Shown here: piece by piece, positions 33,379 through 45,300 of the stretch
Layout of the letters: every line of letters begins with the position of its first letter
Numbering within the stretch: position 1 is the stretch's first letter
Assembly (NCBI RefSeq): GCF_041260155.1
Contig: NC_091933.1
Span: 34,691,293 to 34,755,292 of the forward strand
Source of the DNA: Ptychodera flava
Taxonomy: Eukaryota > Hemichordata > Enteropneusta > Ptychoderidae
Direction of reading: 5' to 3'
DNA length: 64,000 bases
Translations under genes and position numbers: made by a program
Notes under the pieces: generated by a model
What the model saw: the letters and a program-made list of their open reading frames with translations, nothing else
Databases searched by the model: none
Told to the model about the DNA's origin: nothing

Positions 33379-36300
33379 CATCAAATTTTTTCGTCTGACA
33401 AAGGGGGGGGTCATCTTTTTTCACGAAAAATGCAGGGGGTCCATATTTTTTTGAACACCGGCGACAAGATTTTGCCGGCCCCCAAGGCCGTAAAAACTGA
33501 ACGGTCGCTAACGGAGGGCTTCTCAGATTTGATGGCTTCTATGAACTCAACTTCAACGTCCAGTAACACACTTTGTCGACCACGGCGATAGTTTCTAGGG
33601 GATTTACTGAACCGGTCTTGCAAAAATGTACCCAAATCTTCTTTAATAATAATCGGTCGTTGCTGCCAATCGCAATTCTTCGCTGTTTGTACATATGATC
33701 CACGAGGTACAAAACCAGTCGCCTGATCACCACCTATCTCCTCTATTTCGTGAACTACTTATTGCCGGAGATCACTGCTGGTTGCCTTTCCACGGATGTA
33801 GGTTCTTCCCGTGTATTTTGCATTATTTCGATAGATTACTCCAAGGCGATAGCTATACGAAGATACGACGATCAAACGTGGGTCCTTTTCTGTTCAGACC
33901 GACAGTTGTGACCGTTAAAACAACTCGCTTAAATTTGCATGCAACAACACTGCACTGTGCGGCATTCTCAGACGAAGACAGAAATGAAAACGTGTCGTCT
34001 GTCTTGGATAAAATGTTGCATTTCCGTCTGGTATTTCTTTGTGTCGAACTGTAAACCTTGGCTGTGCCAAACAAAAAATCCGTGTGTGCCAAACCCTGAA
34101 ACTCCACACTAAAATGACAAGCGCTGTAATTTTTAAAGTTCTTTTTGGGCGTTGTTTCAAGTTAATCAGCATTAAATTAGCATATTTGGGTAAAATAATC
34201 ACTTGCTGCGCTTCACAGTAAGTGAGACTACCCACAATTCTCCATGATCTGTACACACGGAGATCACTCACTGAACTGAAGCAAATTTCTTCTGTACACA
34301 GAACAACTCGGTCTATATTTCAAAATTCTGGCAACATAGTTCTGATAATCATAATTTTCTGATTTCACACTGTGAATAATGAGAAGATCAACCCCTTTTC
34401 CGCGATGGAGATAGCAATTTTGTAATTTTGTCGACATAGATTTTTGACAGCCATACACAATATTTTCAAGGAAACTAAGGGAATAAGTTGCATCTGTGTT
34501 GGCAAAAGAAAGGGTATTGATTTTTTTAAATGTTCGTAACAAAGGAAATTTGCATGTCTAACAGGTGGCATGATGAGACCATCTTAGTTGCTGATAACTT
34601 TATCTTGACAAGTGTGCAATTTTTAGCACCTCCAAACATTGACTTCTCATTCAATTTACTCTTGAATTTTAAACATAATCAATAATTTTGGAACATAGTT
34701 TTCACAAATAATCTTGAACTTAAATTGTAAGTTAAAAATTTGTGAGAAACTGATAAAATTGAAAAGCCTTTAGCAAAAAAATGTCTGAGGTGAACAAATC
34801 AAGGGGAATTGTGGGTAGCCTCACTTACTGTGGCGCTTGGTGATTATTTCCTATTAAATATGCTAATTTTCACCCAAGAGGTCTTATATCCGCAACCGAA
34901 TACCCTCGCTTGCCGTTTATAACCTCTAATTTTTATTTTGTAAATTGGATTCTTGTGTGGATGAGAATTCAAATGCGAGCAGTAAGAGTGTATTTTACAC
35001 ATATGAAAGATGTGTTGGCAAGCTAAATAGTTGGTGTTTCAATGTACTTTTGCGAAAAAATCATCAAATGTTACTGCTATTAGCGCCTTAAGTCTAGTGG
35101 CAACATTTCTTGAATATATCTCCACTTTGTTTTCAGGCCGATGAGAATTTAAAAAAGACATGTTTGTATGATATGCACTTGGAGCATGAAGCTAAGATGG
35201 TTCCATTTGCTGGCTTTTCAATGCCGGTCCAATACAAAGCATCTGGTCTGCTTGCTGAACACCTGCATACCAGGAGCAGTGTCTCACTCTTCGATGTCTC
35301 CCACATGCAACAGAGTAAAATCTATGGCAAAGACAGAATACGCTTTATTGAAAGCCTGATAGTGGGTAAGACGTACTTTGCTTTATATGCAAATTAGTGC
35401 AAAATATTCACAGCTTTTTGAAATGTTTGCTGTCTTCTTGTTTGTATCCAAACCTTCCATAACAATTTTCTTGAGTTCTTTCATAAACTTTGGATAATGA
35501 ACCACAATACATGTCCTTCAGATAAATTGAATGCAGTGACTCAAGATTATGCATCAATAGTGCAAATCTTCAGTGACTTCATTCAGGCCTGAATGAATTG
35601 CCACAGCTTTTCAGCAATTGTTGTCACACACAGACTGTCATAATTACCTAAAAACGCATTTCTAATGATACCAATTTCAGGCGAGTTGATATTTTTAGAA
35701 GCAGTGAAACTAGCAAGGTGTGATCACCGATCTGTGTTTCATCTAGGGAGTGGGATGGGAATTCCCCTTCTGTTGACACGTTGGTACCCCACAGTAATTT
35801 GTCAGGGGGGGGGGGAGCAGCCCCCCCCCATGAAATGGTGCCAGTCACACCTTAGAGATACAAGTGGAACAAATGAACTGGTGAAATACTCCCCTCCCCC
35901 CCCCTCTAACAATTTCTGGTAAATGGGGAAATTGCCCCTGTTGATGTCTAGCAATATTTTTCACACCTTTCATGATTATTCATTTCAGGTGATATTGAGG
36001 GTTTGCCCGACAACACCGGTACACTAACACTGTTCACAAATGAACAAGGCGGAATCAAAGATGACCTGATCGTCAACAAAACCAGCGATGGATATCTGTA
36101 CGTGGTCTCCAATGCGGGTTGCATTGACAAGGATGTGCCACACATGCAGGTGAGAGCCGTAGTAATCTACTCTCTACCAATATTGACGTCAGGTGAATGT
36201 GGACTTTGTACTGTGCAGTACATTAACTATTTTATGAGTTGTACACGAGTGATAAAAAATTGGCGTCTAGTTTTCATTTGAAATGCCAGTGAAAGCCAGA

Positions 36301-39300
36301 GACTGTAAATCTCCCATCAAATGAGATATTCAAACACCAATCAGTGTGTCTTGTCTCTCGGGGATTAATAACGTTGCTGCAGTTCAATGGAAAAGCACTG
36401 TGTATTAAACAGTACGTTTTGTATCAGAACGTTATTTGAAATAAGGCCACAATGAAACGTGTGCTTAGAAGGAAACTTCTGAGATTATCAAAGGATTTCA
36501 AAAATAATGCAAATCTGTGTAATAAAAGATCTCCACAGTGGAAAAACCCTCAGTATCTTTTATCAATTGTGTCGTCTTTTCCAGTCAAAATTCATAAGAT
36601 TATCTTATTGAATGAAACATTTACTCAATTTTCACTCTCTTTATACACAACTAAATATTTAATATTTGCTCTCCGTACAAATCGTGTGAGGCAGGAAGTG
36701 CCTGTTAAATATCTTTAACACGTTCACCAACATTTTATGAGAAACAAATTTTAGTCACCGAATGAAAAGCTGACAGTATAGCTGTGGGAAATAGTCCTAT
36801 GAACTCCCGTGTTGTTGACCTAATTTTTTGTCTTACCATACTTGTTGACTTTTCCTGTTTCAGGCACAAGAAGCTAAATTTAAATCTCAAGGCCTCGATG
36901 TGACCTTTGAACCCTTATCAGATGTTGCATTGCTGGCTCTGCAAGGTTAGTTACTGGGCAAAATAAATGACTGACCTCAAGATTAAATTGAAGCTATCAT
37001 GTAATAGACGATGTTCCGCTGATTGCGAGATCTCGCGAGACTTTAATAACATGCCCATAGAAAACAGGTTTCCAGTTTAGTAATACAAGTGAAAACTTTA
37101 TATGGAACTAGAAAAAGTGCAGAACTGAGCAAAGATTGCAACTTCATATATTTTATGCAGTGTTTAACGTAATTAGCGATTTGTCCTGTTTACTCAGTTT
37201 GTCCTGTGTTGCGAGAACACGTCCACTGCAAACCACATATTCTCGCGATATCTCGGAATGTCTCGCACGGTTCGGAACATGGTCTATTAACTTGCACCTC
37301 TTTCAGTGTTTAGGATACAGTGCTTCCTATGTCACATGAGTGTAAAATGTTTTATCATTATCTCGTGAATAACATTATTAAAATTACTGAAACACTTATG
37401 GCCGTAATATTTTGTTTCTTGCAAATCATATTGCATTTTCATAATTGATGTCATCTAATTAGCAAATTTGTCTTGTGCTGGTATGTCCTATTGTTGGAAT
37501 AATATAAAATATGTGAGAAACATGACAAAACAGTGATTTCTTGTGTTCCCATCAGGCTAGGTGACACCAGGATCAATGATGTAATATAGCAAGGGGATAT
37601 TTTCTGATGAATCTTTCATTACTTTACCAGACACTAGGTTTATATGTCTGTATCCTTTGGAAGGACTATTCTGTATTTCTTGCAGTGTGACAGTTCATTT
37701 TGAGTCTGATGCTCACATCTAGGTTTGTGAGATATGTGCGATAAGAAAGCGATTTTGTCACGGCAACAGTATATTATTGCACTTTTTATTTGACTATCTT
37801 CCTCATTGCAGTGAGTCAAATTCACATGTTCCTTCTAACCAGGTTGAAAACATGTTGAAACAAGTAAGAATCATATAGAGTAATTTACACACAGCAGGGT
37901 AATGTTTGTTATCCTGTCTTCGCTCCAGGTATCCTATACCGTAGACCCTCCAAAGGGTCTACTCCTATACTTCTTACATAGGTAGACTTGGAGGATAGCA
38001 AATAGACAATCACCATGCATTTTTTTGCTCACATGTAGCACACGTGAGCATATGTCGCAGCGATGTCTGTCTGTCTGTCTGTTTGTCTGCGTGTCTGTCT
38101 GTCTGTTGGTCCAATATCTCAAAAACGGCTGATCAGATCAGAATCAAATCTTGTACATAGATTCAGTTAGCAAATGGAAATAAGTCATTAGTTTTTGGTG
38201 GGTATGGCTTGCATACTTTTGGCTCATTTGCATAATTAATGATTTAAGAAAAAACTGCTATACATTAAAAACGACTGCACAATTTGATGAGATTTGCTAC
38301 AAATGTTGATCACACCAAGATATATCAGCAGTGGGAACCATTAAGGGGTGACATGAACGATAATTGCTAATTTACATATTTAATGAACTTTCCTAATTAG
38401 GGATATATATCTGATTTGACTCAATCAACATTGACCAAACTTGGTATGTATATTGAAGATACTATGATTTAACATTATTGAAAGTCATTAAGCATTTTAA
38501 CCTTGGCCAATTGTGAATTTGCATATTTAATGAAATTTCCTAATTGGGGATATATATCTGAATTAATTTGATTGTTGTAGTTGAAACTTGCTATATACAT
38601 CAAATATACATCAAAGATACTGTGATATAACGTTATTAAAAGTCAAAAGACATTTTTACTTCAGCCAATTCCTAATTTGCATATTTAAATGAATTTTCAT
38701 AATTAGGGATATATATCTGAATTGACTCGATCAAAATTGATGAAACTTAATATGTACATTAAAGACACTGTAATACAATATTATTGAAAGTCATTAAGCA
38801 TTTTCTCTTCAGCCAATTCCTAATTTGCATATTAAATGAACTTTCCTAGTTAGGGATATATACCGGTATCTGAATTGACTTGACTAAAGTTGACAAAACT
38901 TGCTACGTATATTGAAGATACTATGATACAACATTATTGAAAATCATAAGCATTTTTACTTCAGCTAATTCCTAATTTACATATTTAATGAACTTTGCTA
39001 ATTAGGGATATATATCTGAATTGACTGGACCAAAGTTGATGAAACTTGTTACATACATTTAAGATACTATGATACAACATTTCCTTCAGGCAATCCTAAT
39101 TTGCATTTTCAATGATCTTTTCTAATTACGGATATATACTGGGATTTACTTGATCAAAGTTGGCAAAACATGCTATGTACATTGATGATTATACCAGGTT
39201 AAAACAATAGCGAAAGTCATTTCACATTTTCTTGTCAGCTAATTTATAATTTGTATATCTTATGAGCTTTCATAGTTCAGCATATATGGCTTGAAGGACT

Positions 39301-42300
39301 TGGCCAAAGGTAATTACACTTGCTATGTAAAATGGTGATACAATGACAGCAGTCAAAGAACTTTAATATTTTTATTTCAGCTAATTACATATTTGTATAC
39401 TTCATGACCTTTTAGAATTAATCAGCAGTGAACATTGTTCATTATGTTGATCATAATACTTTCAATGAAGTTGCAAACATGTGGCAAAGGTTCAAATTTG
39501 CACATGAATGCAATATATAATGAAACACATGAGCATTTTCAGTTCATATCTGGTTAAACAATTGTTTCACCATTTTCAAAGGTATTTTATTGACACCTCT
39601 AGAGACCTTTGTTAATGGTTATGTTTTCAATTATTAATCTTTATTTTGTTGTAAATGAAATGACAAGTGACCCATGCGGGACTAAAAACCCACACCCCAC
39701 AAATACATGTATTCGGGGAATGTGGGTTCGAGTCCCGCATGGGTCACTTTTCATTTCATTTACAACAAAATAAATAAAATTTGTATAGTGAGGTGAGTCA
39801 CAATTTCAATCCCAATATACAAAAATGTTTTGCTTTTGTCTTTCTTTTGTTGAATTCTATAATTCTAAATTTGAAACAGCTTTTTGTATAAAACGCTTTT
39901 GAAAATTGATGTACATGGAACAGGAAGTTTATAGGAAGCTCATTGTTGCATCGGATTGAAGGGCCAACATACAATTAGACACCATTTGTGAATGAAAGTA
40001 TATGCACATGCCAGATACATTGACATTGAATTTAAATTTTCTGTGTATTCTGCAACGGGGTGCTTTATCAAGTTCTCTTGGAGTGCCCAGCAATTGTCAG
40101 AGTCTGTGTGTATGTGTGTACATTTAGGAAAAACATGTTCCATTCAAAATCCTTTTTGATGTTTGTTGTCAAAATTTAATTCATAGCTTAACATTAGGGG
40201 AAGGCTGCATTAACTTGCATGGTACCTGAAACCCGAGTCCTTGCCTGACCAACTCGGGTGACAAACAGAAGACTTTTAATCCCCAAGGTGTGAATGTTCC
40301 ATTGTTATGTTTATCTAACCCAGCTGGTGCCATTGTAGTGCCATTGTAGGAAAGGCAGGTCTGTGAAATTGATCCTCTAGGGAAGTAGGGTATTCCTAAG
40401 TTAATGGAGCTTTCCCGTAATGAGATGGGTCTGTTATTGTTCTGTTATTGTTCCTTTCAAAGTAGTTGGTGTGGTCACAGAATAGCCATAGCCTTATTGA
40501 TGATGTTTATTGCTTGAGCATTGCATTCTGGTTAAAACCCTCTTGCACTGAATTTTGAACCTGTGTTCCATTAAAATAGTGCATAATCGTTCCTAATTAT
40601 CTTTTTTTTAAATTCTTTAGTCATCAAAAGATCTACTGATAGCAGGCAAACAGGCTATCATTACAAGAAGCTCCATTTCATGACATCTGTACATGAATAA
40701 AACAACATGAGAGTTACTCAAATGCCATTAAGTCTTATTTCAATCGCAAATAAAATTTGCACAAAGCACATTTAATTTTCTTTTCTAATAACAGGAAAGA
40801 ACATTATCTTCTGTGCCTGCAATTTGTTCTTTGTACCTGTAAGTTTTTGTTTCATTACTGTCACATTTTGCCTTTTCTTTCTTGATTATTTTGGGATATG
40901 ACATTTTTATTCATACTTAGCAGTACCAGCCAGCAAACATGAGTGCCATTCAATGGCCAAACCACAGAACTTGATTGTCATTCAATGGCCAACACATGCA
41001 CAGTAGCAGCCTCTTCTGTTTGTGGCCAAAATCAGCAATTAAAATCATCTCTAAAGCACTAGTTAAGGATATCTGCAGATAAGTGCCATGAAATCAGCGC
41101 AGAATTGTCATCAACAAGCCATAAAGACAGTTCAGTTACACTGTAATATGAGTCTTTAAGTAGCTCACCAATACCTTGGTACATAAACTTAAAATCCTTC
41201 TATGTCGTTAAAATGTACAAGCTGATAGTAAAGTGCATTCAAATGAAACAGAAAATGTTGATATATCCTCCATGACATCAACCTTTAAATGTCATTCAAA
41301 TTCTAAACACACAAAAACATTGGAAATCTATTCTTATCAATCTCAGCCCTCTTTCAATTTACTTTCTCCTGAAAACTAATTAGAGTCACAAAGAGTCAAC
41401 TTCATAAAACTATTTCAGTATTTTCTGGACAACTTCAACCTTGTTGTCATCATAGTCAAATGTAATCTTTAAAAAGTCGTGAAAAATACAGAAAAAATAC
41501 ATTGTATGCCATTAGTCTTTATATGTAATTTTAAATCAGCTGTCATCTGTAGCATATATTGGACATGTGAACCACAAATTAAATCAATAGAAAGAACCTG
41601 TGCCAAAATCAATTTTTCAACCGTACATTTGTTGTATTAATGTAGTTTTTTTTAAAAAGTAGTTTCTACAAAGCGATATAGCGAAGACTAAATGACATAA
41701 AGGTTCTGGTACATGTTTTGCTTTTTAAATAAATTTTTATCAGGTTGTGGAAGGTTATGATGTTGGCAACAAATAATTACAAATCTGGAAATTGGAAATT
41801 TTGAAAGCCTGAAAAAGTAATTTTCCATATGGCAAAGGATTGTCCGCGCCCCACTTGCAAATTCATTGAAAATTGTAAACAGGCTCTGCTGGGAGCATGT
41901 GTGTATATAATCTGTGTGCGCATTGGAAAGCAGTAATCAGATGAAAGCTGCTTGTATGGAAAGTCTAAGACGAAATAAAGGATTAGCAGTTTCATTTCCA
42001 TGGAAATCACACTGATGTACGGAGATTGAATTTATCTGTTGTGAAGAGGTGCTGTGATAAGCAATGAAAATTCATGAATGGAAGGAACATCTTTTGAATT
42101 CAAAGCGGGTTACTGATGGAGCAGCTAGTGCATTGACTGTCTTGCATTAATACACTTGGCCTAGTGTAAAAACTACTGCAATTGTGAAGGGCACATAACA
42201 GTTGCTACATGTAGGTGAAGGCTTCTAGAATTTACACTCCACTCATTTAGCCTTATGAGATTTCTCTTAAAAAGAGAAAATCAACTCTTACATTTAAGTG

Positions 42301-45300
42301 GCCAATTTTATAATAGGCTCATTTTTCTGACCGATTTATCAAATAAGGAAGAAAAGGAAAGGAGTTTGAGCAGTCAGAAACATCTTTGTATTTCAGATAT
42401 TATTAAGGTTAATGTTTGAGATTTTGAAGCAGATATACTAAATACAGTAACAAGTTTGTTCTTTATAACCCTCAATCTGATTTGTTGTTTTTTTCAAAAA
42501 AATAAATTAAATTTAGAGAAAATTATAAAGACTAACGCTGAACTACACCTATTTTAAGACTAATTTGAAATAAAACAGAAACAAGACTAGTATTTTTTAC
42601 TTTACTTAATCATTATTGAATATTTTGCAGGGTAATTCACACCATAAATGTCAGACTACCTTCAATAGATGAATATATAATAACATGGATTGCTGGTTGC
42701 ATTGCTGTAGAAGTTTGGAAATATCTGACTACTCTCTTAAACCTTAAATTCTTAGTCTGAGTCACAGTTTGTAACCATATGGTCACATTTATCCCAATCA
42801 TTTTGAGCTAATGAGTGACACTCTCTGTACTGAGCACCAGTACTGATCACTTGAATCATGAAGTCCAAACTATGCATGTCTTGACTGTAGAAAAACAAGA
42901 TAAAAACCCACAGTATATCTCTAGCTGATTCCAACAATTATGAAAAAATTCTCAATTTTATGCGACAATGTGATGATACGTAAGCGTTTTGGGAAAAAAA
43001 AATATGTATTTGACTGTCTATGGTAAATTTGTACTGTATCCCCATAGCCTCTGAACATGTACTTGTTTCCTCAAACCGTTACCTAAATCAAGGAGTACCG
43101 GTATATCATATTGTGTAACTTCCTCTGAAGAAGGAGACACATAGGCGTCACAAGACGCAATGATACTAGAGTTTGTTTGATTGCTTCCAATCACAAGGGA
43201 GTTTTACCGCCATGAAAGTTGTGGTGCAATATACCACTGTTAAAACTATTAATGCAAACAAATCATATCAAATGTTGTGCATGTACAATGTGAGGGTTTT
43301 TTCACCATTGAAAGTTAAACCTGTATCAAATATATGAAATGAAGTTTTCTGTTATAAAATAATCTCCTTTCAATTAATCCATTCTCATACAGTGATTTTT
43401 AAAAAGTGCATATCAGTAATCTGCTGACAAGCAATGCCTTTTTACTTTTGTCTTTTCTAAGAATTTAACTTTCTCATCCTACAGCTGGTTGATTCAGGTC
43501 CATGTCAAATTTAAAAACAAGTTTGCTCAGAGGAGTTACTGTTAAACATTTAGCTCCTTCAATAGGTAGACAAAGAGTTCAAAAAATGAAGGGTAGAATG
43601 TATGCATGGTTTTAAAAAGTACTGTGCAGTTTAACCTTTCACCACCTCCCCGCATTTCCCTGTCTAGAGGTCCAACTTTACCATAGAAAACGATGGGATT
43701 GGTTCAAACCACAGTGGTGAAAGGGTTAAAGCTAAGGGGAATACAATGTAGCTGAAATGCAAAAGGTTGATTATTACCTGAAAGCTGCTCATTTTAAACA
43801 AGGCTGTTTTTTGCAGGGTGAATGAAAGGATTACTATAGCCCATCATTCTCATCATTCATCATTTCATTTTCGATTATTTCCAGGACCTATGATGAGTAA
43901 AGTGTTGCAAAAGGGGGTGGATTTTGATCTGAAAAATTTAACATTCATGAAGACAACCCAAGTCACATTATTTGGTATTCCCAACTGTCGGGTGACCAGG
44001 TGTGGATATACTGGTGAAGATGGAGTTGAGGTATGTATGCCATAGAGGGCAGTGTTCTGTTATCCAAACAATTGCATTTGAGGTATGTATGCCATAGAGG
44101 GCAGTGTTCTGTTTTGCACACAATATCTTTTGACTGTTAAATTGTTCTACTTTATCGAATATTAGTAAAACAGTTCATTCAATTGGTATTGCCTTCAGAG
44201 CATTGATGTTTCAACTAGTGTTCTGTTCCATATTCTACCGGAACCTGTTTGCAAATCAAGCTCTCAGCCAGGACCCCATGAGCTAGGAATTGTATTTTCT
44301 ATTCCTCAGTTAGGATGGATCAGTGAATCTGTGTTTCATCTGGGCCATGGGATTGTGGGATTCCTACTTTTTGGAAAGGCATGCTAAGGGTAACAGTTCC
44401 CTTTACTGTAGCATCCTGGTTGAAACACTTGTAAATGTGGGTTTAATTGTCTAAAATGTAAACAAGACTACCAAAACTAGATTCAATGAGTTTAGATTTG
44501 CTGGTGCTATGACACTGGTGTGCTCAAAGACTTCCAAACCAAACACAGTTATTGAAGTTATCCAGAATGTATGAATAATGAGGACACTGTCAAAATGTAT
44601 CAGCTTTATTCAGATAATTACTCTTGTGGATTTGTTGTAAATCTCTGATTATTGAGTACAATTAACGGAAGATTACAACCCACGTAAATAGTTCAATGTT
44701 ACATGTATCTTGATAAAGGTTAATTCTTACAAAGCAAATGGTAAAAACTCCTGTGTTTGAAGTCTATCTTTCAGTAACATCTGTCAAAACGAGCCTAAAG
44801 ATTCAACACTGACATTGAAAAGCACATCACACAACTGACTGAGTAATGTTAAGTCAGTTATTTTGATAATCAGAAAGAACTGAACACTTTTATCAAAATT
44901 TACATCTATTTGTCAGTGATGGATATTTTGTAAACTTAATTTTGTAATTTTTTTTGTCTTTTCATAATGTAAAGATTTCGGTACCAATCGATCATGTTCG
45001 TCAGCTAGTGGATGCACTACTCAGTTCAGAAGAAGCATCTGTAAAACTTGCCGGACTTGGTGCCCGCGATAGTCTGCGTCTTGAAGCTGGTCTCTGCCTC
45101 TATGGTAATGACATTGAAGAAGATACAACCCCAATAGAAGCCACCTTGGCATGGACAATAGGTAAGAAAGCTCTTTTGTGGTTTTATTTGAGTTCAAAGG
45201 TTGAGAATTCAGTGATTGTACATGCATAGTATGTTCAGAACGAGAAACCTAGAGCAAGTATCAGTGTAGAATTCTTCTAGATTTTAGGCTTTGAAATAAT

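Noticed and set aside
33304..33591. Frames with poly-Gly or poly-Pro on both strands
   Set aside because: Produced by the 33-base G run inside a repeat.
39685..39760. A tRNA gene
   Set aside because: The acceptor and T-arm pair, but there is no D-arm or A box, and the 5' half is simply the reverse complement of the 3' half.
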